DNA of 54,061 bases from Bacteroides acidifaciens (GTDB taxonomy: Bacteria > Bacteroidota > Bacteroidia > Bacteroidales > Bacteroidaceae). Shown here one piece after another: positions 45,354 to 54,061 of this stretch. The stretch lies in contig NZ_JANJZR010000026.1 of assembly GCF_024623065.1 (NCBI RefSeq), positions 1-54,061 of the forward strand, written 5' to 3'. Position 1 is the stretch's first letter; every line of letters starts with the position of its first letter. The position numbers and the translations under genes were made by a program. The notes beneath the pieces are model-generated. The model did no database searches. It was not told where the DNA came from and was given only the letters and a program-made list of their open reading frames with translations.

Positions 45354-46493
45354 CTACTCGATAGCTACCGGAGTATCCAATGTGGTAATTCTTATACCAT
45401 TAGTTGTGCCATTTATTTTACCAGTAGAGTCTGTAATAACTCCTCCTTCTTCGACTTCCGTTCCGTTCAACTTATAATAGAGTACTAATCCATCCGATTT
45501 CGGATCAACGCCCAACACATTCTGTTTAAGCTGATTTTCCGTACGAGCTACATTCCAGACACGAAGTTCACACATTTTGCCATACAACGGACGTTCTCCC
45601 CATGGGAAGCCCGGAATCTTACCAATGTTGAAACCTACATCTGAATTTGGATCAAAACCCGGAATACCCCAATCTGATCCGGCCCATTTCGAGCCATTGA
45701 CATAAATAGCCGTTTTTCCCAAAGGTTGGTCATAAGTCAAAGCAATATGATACCAACGCTTCGCCTGTAATGCCTCCTTGACTTTATATCCCTGTGTTCC
45801 TGCGACTTCCAGAATATCCCTAGGAGTTACCCCGCCTCCTGCGTCACCGATACGAAGAATCATTTTGCCTTCAGTCCCCATAATCGTATTGTTATCGCCA
45901 AATCTGTCGATATAAACCAATGCTTCATAAGTGAACGATGAGAAATAAGTTCCAACCGGGAATTTTACAGAAATATAATTGCTATTGAATGTACCGACTT
46001 TGGTTATCTTTAGAGGTTTAGAGAGAATGAAATAAGCAATGCTTGTTCCGGGAAGAGTCGATATAGAAGTCGACTGTACACGCACCGGCAAGGCATATGA
46101 TTTTCCCTCTTCAAGCGTCTCCAGATTAGAGAGTTCCAGTTGTACATTTTCCGCATACAACTTTCCACTTGGAATAGTAGAAGTCGCACTGCTTAATTTT
46201 ACATTCGATGCATCAAACATCTCATAAGCTGTCCCATATTGCGTGTTGTATTCGTCCAGTACACTTTTATCAGCGATGGCATACGACACATCCACCTGCG
46301 AAGAAACCATGGAAGAAAGTCTTGAAGATAAATCAAAACTCCTTACCCCACTTTCATCTTCCAACGAGAATACATATTCCCTATTTTCAAAATAAAGTTT
46401 AGGTTCCAATAAGTCACTCTCGCTATTATTGCAAGCGCTCATCAGCAAGGCCATACCTCCTAACACCAAATAATTGAATCTATGTTTATTCAT
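45354..46493 (-). CDS. DUF1735/LamG surface lipoprotein of PUL2
   Basis: Probable glycan-binding lipoprotein, 379 residues. The signal ends MSAC (Cys21), followed by an N-terminal DUF1735 domain (about 30-160). A LamG-like domain follows (about 170-360) with RWYHIALTYDQPLGKTAIYV and GKMCELRVWNVARTENQL. The same ELRVWNVART-type motif occurs in the PUL1 protein at 34946, so the two are paralogues. It is the last gene of PUL2 and begins 32 bp after the GH18 gene. Confidence 0.85.
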   Translation of the reverse strand: MNKHRFNYLVLGGMALLMSACNNSESDLLEPKLYFENREYVFSLEDESGVRSFDLSSRLSSMVSSQVDVSYAIADKSVLDEYNTQYGTAYEMFDASNVKLSSATSTIPSGKLYAENVQLELSNLETLEEGKSYALPVRVQSTSISTLPGTSIAYFILSKPLKITKVGTFNSNYISVKFPVGTYFSSFTYEALVYIDRFGDNNTIMGTEGKMILRIGDAGGGVTPRDILEVAGTQGYKVKEALQAKRWYHIALTYDQPLGKTAIYVNGSKWAGSDWGIPGFDPNSDVGFNIGKIPGFPWGERPLYGKMCELRVWNVARTENQLKQNVLGVDPKSDGLVLYYKLNGTEVEEGGVITDSTGKINGTTNGIRITTLDTPVAIE

Positions 46494-46525
46494 AATTCTT
46501 TCGTTTTATTGATTTACCAACCCGT

Positions 46526-47647
46526 CTATTCTGACTTGTTCTCTTCTTTACTTTGATTTGCTTTCCATTCATTGAAAACCTTCTGATTTATTTGAATGGC
46601 TTGACGCATCCACTTGTAATCGGGAGTATTGTCATAATCGTTATCGAAACGATAAGCCCCTATTCCACCTTTATAACTTTTGGACGGCATATGAGCAGCT
46701 TGGTTAAGCAACTGACCACCATTAACGGCATACTTTTCGAAATTTTCCGTGCAAATTATTTTCTTGGGATCTACACCATATCCTTCAAGACTAGGTCTGG
46801 AAGAACCATAACTTTGTATAATCCAATAATCGACATACTCATCCAACTCTCTGGTAAGACCATAAATTTGACCATCAATACAAATCATCTTATGTCCTTT
46901 GCCTTCCGGGTCGCTTTTCGGACCAATATAGTTATTCATCTCCTTTATTAAATGAATTAAGTGCCTATTCTCACTTAACGTTCCATCCATATCAAACACA
47001 CCACTTCCGATTTCCCAGTCAACATCATAACCATCCCAGTCGTTTGCATCCAAAGAGTCACAAAGAGCTTTAGCGAACTTTGCCAAACATTCATAATGGT
47101 TTTCACTGTTGAATTCGCCTTCAAATCCCCAAAATTCCCAACGAGCTTTCTTCTTCGCATCTTCCAGTTTGGAATCACTCCAGCCTTCTTCCTCTGCCTG
47201 TTTTTCCACAGGAGTATATACCGAGTTTGGAGTTGCCCCTTTGCCAATATAAGAAAGCAGGCTCACCTGCAACAATTTTGTACCTTTCACTTTTTGCACA
47301 AACTCTTTATCCGCTTTCTGTTCAGGAGTGATATCAAAGCGTCCGGGAGCACCGCTCCACATGGAAACAAAGTCCATACTGTCCGGCATAGAAGTCAGAT
47401 ATCCTTTTCTGTAAGCTCCGGCAGGAGACCAATTGGAGTACCATCCGAAAGCAACGGGACGCCCATAATTCCAGGCGGTTGCCTTGTAGGCACGCAGATT
47501 GGCATAATATTCACTATCGCCCATCGTATTATTACCTCCGATGTGCTCCATATCTATATTTTCCACATCAGTGCAGGAAGTTGTTATCATCAAGCCTGCC
47601 AGAGAGAGGAAATATAATAAATTTCTTAATGTTTTCATATTCTTCAT
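46526..47647 (-). CDS. GH18 family lipoprotein, putative endo-beta-N-acetylglucosaminidase (PUL2)
   Basis: Paralogue of the PUL1 GH18 but longer (373 residues). The signal ends TTSC (Cys25). The catalytic motif DGYDVDWE (205-212) is complete with acid/base Glu212, and early strand residues VAFGWYSNW match the fold. It has an insert of about 35 charged residues before the catalytic strand (about 145-180) that PUL1 lacks, so the two active-site rims probably differ and may favour different glycans. A tail rich in Lys and Glu ends the protein. A second ATG three codons in is also possible. Confidence 0.85.
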   Translation of the reverse strand: MKNMKTLRNLLYFLSLAGLMITTSCTDVENIDMEHIGGNNTMGDSEYYANLRAYKATAWNYGRPVAFGWYSNWSPAGAYRKGYLTSMPDSMDFVSMWSGAPGRFDITPEQKADKEFVQKVKGTKLLQVSLLSYIGKGATPNSVYTPVEKQAEEEGWSDSKLEDAKKKARWEFWGFEGEFNSENHYECLAKFAKALCDSLDANDWDGYDVDWEIGSGVFDMDGTLSENRHLIHLIKEMNNYIGPKSDPEGKGHKMICIDGQIYGLTRELDEYVDYWIIQSYGSSRPSLEGYGVDPKKIICTENFEKYAVNGGQLLNQAAHMPSKSYKGGIGAYRFDNDYDNTPDYKWMRQAIQINQKVFNEWKANQSKEENKSE

Positions 47648-47672
47648 TTTGTATCAAAATAGTGATTATAGG

Positions 47673-49313
47673 TTATCGTTTACAGTCCCACCACAAGCGG
47701 GTTGAAGATTTATCTTCGCCTCCTTGACCGTTATTAAGTAACAGCAAAGCTGCGTTATAAATAGCCTGTCCTTCCTCTGTCTGGTAAAAACTTGTAGGAT
47801 AAATCATACGGCGTACGCCACTCTCTTTAGTTGCACCTTGACTCGAACCATTATTTACCATTACAGGATTCAATTTCGGATATCCGGTTCTTCTCCACTC
47901 TGTCCAAGCCTCCTGACCATTAGGGAAAAGAGCAATCCATTTCTGAATGATGATCTTCTCCAATTTCTGTTCTGTGCTACCTTCAAATTTAGCAGTAGCA
48001 GTAGAAGGTGCCGGGAAGCTACAAGCATAGAAACCTGTGAATTCATGCTTCATCGGTGCTTTACCAGAATTCATATAGGCATCCACAGAAGTAGTTACAC
48101 CATTTTCCTGGAACGACATTTCAATACCTTGTTTGTAAAGCGCTTCAGCACTACCGAAGTCGGCAGGCCATACTAAAGCAGCTTCAGCACGCAAGAAATA
48201 AACTTCGGAGGCACGCAGCCAATAAGTCGGAGTGTTACTTTCAATCTTTGGTTTAGAAAACAATTTATAAACATCATTCGGCGCAAAAGTATGTCCGGCA
48301 GGCACTGCTTGATATTTTTTACCGTCATAAGCCACTTGTCCGGCTGTACTTGCCGCGTCTACAGGCTTAAAATAAGCACCTAAACGAGGGTCAGCATATC
48401 CCATTAAGTAGGAGAATATAGATGATCCCATACGTGACTCCTCGTACGTTTCGGACAACCATTCAATGTTATTACGGAAAGTAATACCAGCACCTGCACT
48501 CATCTGTGCTTCATCATCCCTTGCAGTCATTACACCTATAGAATGTCCGACAGCCTGAATCGCATACTTCTTTGCCATTTCTTCATCAGCAAAACGAACG
48601 CGAATCGCCAGACGAAGCATCAATGAGTTGGCGTATTTCACCCATTTCCTGGTATCGCCAGCATAAACCGCATCATATTCCTCCATCACTTTTATACCGT
48701 TCACAGCTTTTTCAGTCAATACGTCAATGGCATCAGTCAAGTCTTGAAACATAGCAGTATATACCGCCTTTTCCGAATCGAAAGGTATATTCATTGTCGG
48801 ATCGGCAGCATGGGTGTAAGGCATTGGCCCGAAACACTCCAACGTTTTGTGCCAAGCCGAAATTTTCAGAACTTGTGCCAATGCATAAATTTCAGGGGCA
48901 TCATTTTTTTCTGAAAATACTTTCAATTTCTTCCAAGAATTAAATGCATTGGTATACGAACGTGTATAAGTGCCCGCAATCCAACCGTCAATTAAAAAAT
49001 AGGTTGTATTGTTACGGCCCGAATTCCAACTGGTAGAGTTATTCTGCCCGAAGAAACCACTCCAACAATCGGCCGAAAGATGATAATCAGTCTGATATTG
49101 ATTAATAATGTCTGTATCATCGGCTTGAGTACCCACCGGAAAAACAGTTTGCTCCATGGCCGTAACCAAACCGCCTACAGCAAAACCATCCATCAGCCCT
49201 TCTTCTTCAGTCATTTCAAACGGATTGGTATTGATTCTTTCATAATCACATGCCGTCAAAAATGACAAGAGGCATATACCTGCTAAGAGTTTATATTGAT
49301 TTATCTTTTTCAT
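47673..49313 (-). CDS. SusD-like surface glycan-binding lipoprotein (PUL2)
   Basis: Glycan-binding lid of the PUL2 importer, 546 residues. The signal ends LTAC (Cys22). It shows the conserved IQKWIALFPNGQEAWTEWRR near residue 465 and LWWDCKR at the C-terminus, plus YALAQVLKISAWHKTLECFG in the N-terminal helical part. It starts 15 bp after its susC. Compared with the PUL1 protein the core motifs are kept but the loops differ widely, as expected for different ligands. Confidence 0.93.
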   Translation of the reverse strand: MKKINQYKLLAGICLLSFLTACDYERINTNPFEMTEEEGLMDGFAVGGLVTAMEQTVFPVGTQADDTDIINQYQTDYHLSADCWSGFFGQNNSTSWNSGRNNTTYFLIDGWIAGTYTRSYTNAFNSWKKLKVFSEKNDAPEIYALAQVLKISAWHKTLECFGPMPYTHAADPTMNIPFDSEKAVYTAMFQDLTDAIDVLTEKAVNGIKVMEEYDAVYAGDTRKWVKYANSLMLRLAIRVRFADEEMAKKYAIQAVGHSIGVMTARDDEAQMSAGAGITFRNNIEWLSETYEESRMGSSIFSYLMGYADPRLGAYFKPVDAASTAGQVAYDGKKYQAVPAGHTFAPNDVYKLFSKPKIESNTPTYWLRASEVYFLRAEAALVWPADFGSAEALYKQGIEMSFQENGVTTSVDAYMNSGKAPMKHEFTGFYACSFPAPSTATAKFEGSTEQKLEKIIIQKWIALFPNGQEAWTEWRRTGYPKLNPVMVNNGSSQGATKESGVRRMIYPTSFYQTEEGQAIYNAALLLLNNGQGGEDKSSTRLWWDCKR

Positions 49314-49328
49314 AATAAAGTTGGTTTA

Positions 49329-52300
49329 TTATAATTTAAATTTAATGCCAAAACCAAAGCTACGTACACTTGGTTGCATAAAGTAGTCGTTACCTTGTCC
49401 ATAAGTACTTGTAGAAGGTGTAAGTTCAGGGTCAAACGGAGCTTCACAATATAACATCCAAGGATTATTTGCGATAAACGAAACCGTAACATCTCTCAGT
49501 ACATTTCCAAACCATTTATTAGGCATAGTGTAGCTGAATGACAATTCTTGCAAACGAATATTGGTAGCGCTGTACACATAATAACCGGATGTTTCATAGT
49601 TTCCTGTACCAATCATTTGATAATAGGCCTTCGCGTCTACTCTACCTTGATTTTTTATCAAAGCCCCCCCGGCATCCCGTGCCTCAGCCGAACGTTTGGA
49701 AACCCCAAAACGGTCAAGCAAAGCTTCTGTAGAAGAAGTTACTACACCACCAAAGCGTCCGTTAACCAGGAAGTTTAGCCCAAAACCTTTGTATGACAAT
49801 GCATTACTCCAACCGAGATTGAAATCCGGTGAGGTTTTGCCCAAGTAAACAGGTTCACCTCTTTCCATACCAAATTTTCCATCACTCTCTACTGCCACAA
49901 ATCCTTGACTGTCTTTCTTAAAAAATGTATTGGCATAAATATCATGGATACTACCTCCCACTTTCAAAATCGTACGACCTTTGTCTTTCACAACTTCGGG
50001 AATATTAATCGGCGAAGTTCCCTCCAAACCTGTCTCATAATTAGTTACCATTTCTTTAATTTCGTTGACGTTACGTGAAAAAATCAAAGTAGAAGAGAAA
50101 GATAATCCGTTTTTAAACTTATCGCTATATCCCAATGAAGCTTCCCAACCACGGTTCTCTACATCACCTGCCTGCAAATAAATTTGTTTGTATCCAGTAT
50201 ACTCGGGAAGTTCACCCAAGAATGTCTGGTTCTCCGTATTAGAATGATAGTAAGTAACTTCCGCACTCAATTTATTCCACAAACGAAAAGTCAAACCAAA
50301 TTCATAAGATTTGGTACGTTCTGCCTTGAAATCAGTGAAAGGATAGATATAGGTAGGATTCAAAAGGCCACCCACAAGCGGATCAGTCACCGTACCGGGA
50401 GTCAAACCCGCACGAGATACTGGAGCACCTACTCCAGTGACAGAACCACGTACTTTTAAGTAAGATATAAATTCAGGTAGTTTTACCATTTCAGATACAA
50501 TGGCCGACAGACCAACAGAAGGATAAAAGAAAGATTCCTCATTGGTATTTACCAAACGAGAATTCCATTCGTTACGACCGGTCAAAGTCAGATAGAGCAT
50601 ACTTTTCCACCCCAACTCCACGTTAGCAAAGATGGCATGATTACGCACACTGTCACCACCTCCTTTTTCGGAGATACGTCCATTTTTTGTATCGATATTA
50701 GTAGTGGTAAATTTATTGGGAAGCTTGAGTAAGGCACCTTTATATCCTCTTTCCAAAGCCCAATAATTAGAATAGCTCCAACCAAGGTTGGCAGCAAGAC
50801 TGAAATCCAGAATGCGTTTGTTGATATTCAGCATAAAGTCGGCATACTCCTGGCGGTCATTGTAATTACTGTACCCGTAATGCCCCTTAGTACCTTCTGC
50901 AAACTTCTGATCGGAAGAAGCATAAATTTTACGTTCAAAACTCACATAGGTATCGTCCATTCTGAAACGACCGGCAACATTCAGCCAATCGGTGATTTTA
51001 TAGGTCAATCCCACATTGAACATGTAACGGCTCTTTTCATTGGTAGCTACATTGCGATAAGCTGTCCAATAAGGATTTTGAGAAGCATAAGTAGACTCAC
51101 CCACAGGCCAGTATTGCACAGGTAAATTACGGCTCTCATTATAGCGTTCAAAAGTCTTTATGTCCTCAAAATTCTCACCGCGCGGGAACAAATAAGCAGC
51201 CATCACCGGATTCCAATACTGACCTTGCGAAACCATATTTTTATCTTTTTGCTTCACATACGATGCTCCCAAATCCAGTTGTAACTTATCATTCAGAAAT
51301 GTAGAAGTGTTACGAATGGTGAAGTTTAAACGGTCGTATGCGTTATTGGGCACGATACCTTTAGAATTAGTAGATGAGATAGAAGCAAAAGTCTGATTCT
51401 GCTTAGTTCCCGTGGTCAAAGTAAGTGAGTTTATGAAATTCGTACCGGTATTAAAGAAATCATGCTTAGGGTCGTAACTTGACGGAGTTGGCAATTTCTC
51501 TCCCCAGCTTTCATACACATCTTTCTTGTTTCCATATGTATTTTGAAATTCTGGAGTCATATACGCTTTGCTAAACTCAGTAGAAGATGAGAACTGAATA
51601 GATAGTTTCCCTTCTTTACCTTTTTTGGTTGTTACTAGGATGACGCCGTTTGCCGCACTACTACCATACAACGCAGCAGCCGAAGGACCACTCAACACAG
51701 AGAGACTTTCGATATCTTCAGGATTAAAGTCAGCAATACCTTCTGTTCCAGCCTTTCCTTCACCCATAATACCACTGTCTGTATTTCCCATATTGGTATT
51801 AAACAAAGGAATACCGTCTACCACATATAATGCATTATTATCTCCTTCGATGGATTTTGCACCACGCATCACAACACGAGTTGCACCACCGACACCAGCC
51901 GCACTCTTGTTTATGGTTACACCGGCTATCTTACCGTTCAATGAGTTTACAAAGTTTGCGTCTTTCACAGTAGTCAATTCATTACCTTTTATCTGTTGTA
52001 CATTGTAAGACAATGCTTTTTCTGCACGTTTAATACCCAATGCAGTAACAACCACCTCATCTAGCACCTCCGTATCCTGTTTCATAGTAATCGGATAAAA
52101 ATCTTTTTTAGAAACAGTTACCATTTGAGTAGCATATCCTATATAAGAAACTTTCAAAGTAGAGTTGTCTGAAGCTTTTATTGCAAAGTTTCCATCAAAA
52201 TCGGTAATTGTACCGGTCGAATTGCCATCCACTGAGATATTAACTCCAATCAGTGGTTCACCGCTCTCATCAACAACTTTCCCTTTGATATCCTTCATAG

Positions 52301-52661
52301 TTTGTGTTGCAACTGCAGGTTTCTTCTCAGTGATTATAATATAATTACCTTGAATTTGATAGGCGAAACCTGTTCCTTTCAGGATTACATCAAGTGCTGC
52401 CGATACAGCAACATTTTGCAAATTAAGATTTGCTATTTCTTTTCCTTTCAATTCGGAGTCACTGTAGTTAATAGACATTTTCGACTGTTTTTCTACAGCT
52501 TTCAGAGCATCAACAACAGTGATATTTTTCTGCTGAATAGTAATTTTATTACCACTTTGAGCAAAAGCAAGGGTAGATGTTAGTAACAATAAACTTAAAA
52601 AAGTGAGAAAGCCTCGCTTATGAACTATTTGTTCTGCTATTTTTTCGTAAATTTGTAGCAT
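49329..52661 (-). CDS. SusC-like TonB-dependent transporter with signalling domain (PUL2)
   Basis: Outer-membrane importer of 1110 residues. After a signal peptide (about 1-35, ends AFAQS) come an STN domain (39-112), a carboxypeptidase-D-like domain (125-195), DEVVVTALG (201-209), the plug and the barrel ending in KFKL. STN again implies control through FecR, whose gene lies upstream. Several segments match the PUL1 SusC closely, for example KDANFVNSLNGKIAGV and LYGSSAANGVI, showing common descent. The ATG at 52661 lies next to a plus-strand promoter-like box. Confidence 0.93.
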   Translation of the reverse strand: MLQIYEKIAEQIVHKRGFLTFLSLLLLTSTLAFAQSGNKITIQQKNITVVDALKAVEKQSKMSINYSDSELKGKEIANLNLQNVAVSAALDVILKGTGFAYQIQGNYIIITEKKPAVATQTMKDIKGKVVDESGEPLIGVNISVDGNSTGTITDFDGNFAIKASDNSTLKVSYIGYATQMVTVSKKDFYPITMKQDTEVLDEVVVTALGIKRAEKALSYNVQQIKGNELTTVKDANFVNSLNGKIAGVTINKSAAGVGGATRVVMRGAKSIEGDNNALYVVDGIPLFNTNMGNTDSGIMGEGKAGTEGIADFNPEDIESLSVLSGPSAAALYGSSAANGVILVTTKKGKEGKLSIQFSSSTEFSKAYMTPEFQNTYGNKKDVYESWGEKLPTPSSYDPKHDFFNTGTNFINSLTLTTGTKQNQTFASISSTNSKGIVPNNAYDRLNFTIRNTSTFLNDKLQLDLGASYVKQKDKNMVSQGQYWNPVMAAYLFPRGENFEDIKTFERYNESRNLPVQYWPVGESTYASQNPYWTAYRNVATNEKSRYMFNVGLTYKITDWLNVAGRFRMDDTYVSFERKIYASSDQKFAEGTKGHYGYSNYNDRQEYADFMLNINKRILDFSLAANLGWSYSNYWALERGYKGALLKLPNKFTTTNIDTKNGRISEKGGGDSVRNHAIFANVELGWKSMLYLTLTGRNEWNSRLVNTNEESFFYPSVGLSAIVSEMVKLPEFISYLKVRGSVTGVGAPVSRAGLTPGTVTDPLVGGLLNPTYIYPFTDFKAERTKSYEFGLTFRLWNKLSAEVTYYHSNTENQTFLGELPEYTGYKQIYLQAGDVENRGWEASLGYSDKFKNGLSFSSTLIFSRNVNEIKEMVTNYETGLEGTSPINIPEVVKDKGRTILKVGGSIHDIYANTFFKKDSQGFVAVESDGKFGMERGEPVYLGKTSPDFNLGWSNALSYKGFGLNFLVNGRFGGVVTSSTEALLDRFGVSKRSAEARDAGGALIKNQGRVDAKAYYQMIGTGNYETSGYYVYSATNIRLQELSFSYTMPNKWFGNVLRDVTVSFIANNPWMLYCEAPFDPELTPSTSTYGQGNDYFMQPSVRSFGFGIKFKL
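52648..52655 (+). promoter_or_regulatory. Candidate -7 box for antisense RNA at the PUL2 susC start
   Basis: TAAATTTG fits TAnnTTTG on the plus strand, 4 bp from the susC start codon. The nearest TTTG (52628-52631) leaves only 16 bp, shorter than the usual spacing, so the -33 match is weak. Confidence 0.45.
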
Positions 52662-52784
52662 CTTTAGTATTAGTTAATTGGTTATTATTCTATGATCATT
52701 CAGAATAGCGTCAATACACGCTAATATTAAGGAGAACTTGATTTCACATCCGGAAGGAACGGGCATTCCTTCCGGATACTTTTT
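52662..52784 (+). ncRNA. Predicted cis-antisense small RNA of the PUL2 susC leader
   Basis: An RNA of about 123 nt from the box at 52648 to the terminator would be fully antisense to the susC leader. An inner stem TAGCGT-ACGCTA (52706-52723) is present. The position matches that of the PUL1 candidate although the sequences differ. Confidence 0.48.
52748..52784 (+). terminator. Intrinsic terminator in the FecR-SusC gap of PUL2
   Basis: A perfect 12-bp stem, ATCCGGAAGGAA with TTCCTTCCGGAT around a 6-nt loop, is followed after two bases by five T on the plus strand. It points against the PUL genes. Confidence 0.82.
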
Positions 52785-52823
52785 CACATAATATCTTCAA
52801 TTTAAATAGGTTCTACAACTGAT

Positions 52824-53807
52824 TTATTTCTTATTGGTTACATAGCATTTATTTCCTTTAATAACATAGTCTACATCTCCCACTACTTGTGATATAATGC
52901 TCATAATCTCTTCCAGACTTGCTTGATTCTGGAAACGAAAACTATAGGTATTCTTCTTCATACTATGAAGACTATAAACAAAGGCATAAGGGAATTTACG
53001 TTCCAGGCTTGTGAAAATATCTTCCAGATGCATATTACTAAAGACCAATTCTCCACGCTGCCATGCTGTCACATCATCTATTTCAGGCAATTGCAGGTTA
53101 TGTTCTTTTGTATGCTTGTTATATATCAATTGTTCATTAGGCTTTAGAATAACATTAGATATCAGATTATTGAACTCCACTCTTACACTTCCTTCCAGCA
53201 AAGTGGCAATCAACTCATTACTTTCCGGATAAGCGTTCACATTAAATTCCGTACCCAAAGCAGTTACTTGATAATCGTTCGCTTTTACAATAAAAGGATG
53301 TTTCTTATCCGGTTTCACTTTAAAGTTAGCCTCACCTATCAAGTATACACTTCGCGTCTTTCCATTGAACTGCTCTGGATATAATAAAGTACTTTTTGAA
53401 TTCAACATGACATGCGTGCCATCAGGCAAGGTGAGTTCGTGAATCTCCGCTGTTGGTATATAACACTCTACCAAATCTTTTACAGGCCGATCTTTTTCCA
53501 ACATCAGATAAACAGAAACAGATGATACAGCCAGTAAGAAAATAGCCGCCGCTCTCCATACAAATAGCTGATAATTCTTATGAGAAACAGGCTTTAATCC
53601 TATATTTTGTTGCATTTGGCGTATTGATTGTTGCATTCCATTGGGTACTTCCTGTTCCCCTGCCTGTTTCCAAAGCATACGGAGTGCTTTATCCTTTTCG
53701 TCAACATGCTCTTCATCAGCCAGCCATCGTTGTACTTTCTTTCGTGTACCAGCTGAATAATCATTGTTTCCGAATAATTCTACGAGTTGTTGAATACAGT
53801 CTTTCAT
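52824..53807 (-). CDS. FecR-type anti-sigma factor (PUL2)
   Basis: Regulator of the PUL2 sigma factor, 327 residues from the ATG chosen at 53807 (MKDCIQQLVE). It has a cytoplasmic part (1-82), a membrane helix (about 83-103), the FecR domain (TLPDGTHVMLNSKSTLLYPE, LGTEFNVNAY) and a C-terminal DUF4974 domain. Its start lies only 38 bp from the stop of the IS transposase fragment. In PUL1 a sigma gene precedes the equivalent gene, but none is visible here, so its sigma partner is either beyond the IS or lost. Confidence 0.93.
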   Translation of the reverse strand: MKDCIQQLVELFGNNDYSAGTRKKVQRWLADEEHVDEKDKALRMLWKQAGEQEVPNGMQQSIRQMQQNIGLKPVSHKNYQLFVWRAAAIFLLAVSSVSVYLMLEKDRPVKDLVECYIPTAEIHELTLPDGTHVMLNSKSTLLYPEQFNGKTRSVYLIGEANFKVKPDKKHPFIVKANDYQVTALGTEFNVNAYPESNELIATLLEGSVRVEFNNLISNVILKPNEQLIYNKHTKEHNLQLPEIDDVTAWQRGELVFSNMHLEDIFTSLERKFPYAFVYSLHSMKKNTYSFRFQNQASLEEIMSIISQVVGDVDYVIKGNKCYVTNKK

Positions 53808-53845
53808 AAACCTTTTCTTTCTTTTTGGGGCTTTATATACTAAAT

Positions 53846-54061
53846 TTAAGTACATGACAAAAATTTGAAAACATCGAATTTTGGGGTATAAGTCGGACGC
53901 AGAAGTATTGTTGAAATCTCCTCCAAACCATACTTGACAAGCGACTTTTCCTTTCTTCCATGTTTCAGAATCCTTATCGGTTTAATATTTATATCTTTAT
54001 GTTCACCAACGAGATATGCCCATACAAGAGCCATGCAGACCATCGCGACAAGTCTTGCGAT
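53846..54061 (-). mobile_element. IS4-type transposase, C-terminal fragment cut by the window edge
   Basis: The frame is open to the last base of the window and ends in a TAA at 53846. The visible 71 residues read LVWAYLVGEHKD, KPIRILKHGRKEKSLVKYGL and a final KFLSCT. I recognise this as the C-terminus of Bacteroides IS4-family transposases. The end of the IS should lie between 53808 and 53845, but its terminal repeat cannot be identified without the other end. Confidence 0.72.

Overview
The window looks like a Bacteroides chromosome (B. fragilis group, family Bacteroidaceae). Three things point there: paired SusC/SusD genes with FecR-type anti-sigma and ECF sigma genes, a gliding-type lipoprotein GldH beside the rod-shape operon, and -7 boxes of the form TAnnTTTG in place of a sigma-70 -10 box. 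Species is not resolved.

Layout. 1-695: intergenic, with a short repeat on a 21-bp spacing and a strong hairpin ahead of metF. 696-4806 (+): metF, holB, ricT, gldH as one tight transcription unit. 4815-12027 (-): purH-mreB-mreC-mreD-mrdA-rodA, linking purine synthesis to the elongation machinery of the cell wall. 12179-17271 (-): an M13 metalloprotease lipoprotein, an ABC-F ATPase and a sugar-nucleotide-type nucleotidyltransferase. 17369-24251 (-): a TamL/TamB envelope assembly pair. 24367-30196 (-): cyclophilin-type PPIase lipoprotein, M16 peptidase, MATE exporter and a hybrid kinase with HPt, facing a divergent NtrC-type sigma-54 response regulator (30284-31663, +).

31664-32441 separates two convergent genes. 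It holds a decayed reading frame and a striking composite repeat: two 99-bp arms in inverted orientation (31902-32000 and 32290-32388) enclosing three successive arrays of 21-22 bp units.

32442-53807 (-): two adjacent polysaccharide utilisation loci (PULs) of the same design. PUL1 reads ECF sigma, FecR, SusC, SusD, GH18, DUF1735+discoidin-like lipoprotein, DUF1735+LamG lipoprotein, GH3. PUL2 reads FecR, SusC, SusD, GH18, DUF1735+LamG lipoprotein. Both SusC proteins carry the N-terminal signalling (STN) domain that talks to FecR anti-sigma factors. The GH18 enzymes have intact DGxDxDxE catalytic motifs and resemble those in Bacteroides N-glycan loci, so a host or dietary glycoprotein glycan is the best guess for the substrate. 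In both PULs the FecR-SusC gap carries, on the opposite strand, a promoter-like box followed about 100-130 nt later by a good intrinsic terminator. This predicts a cis-antisense small RNA against each SusC leader. The window ends (53846-54061) in the C-terminus of an IS4-type transposase placed where the PUL2 sigma gene would be expected.
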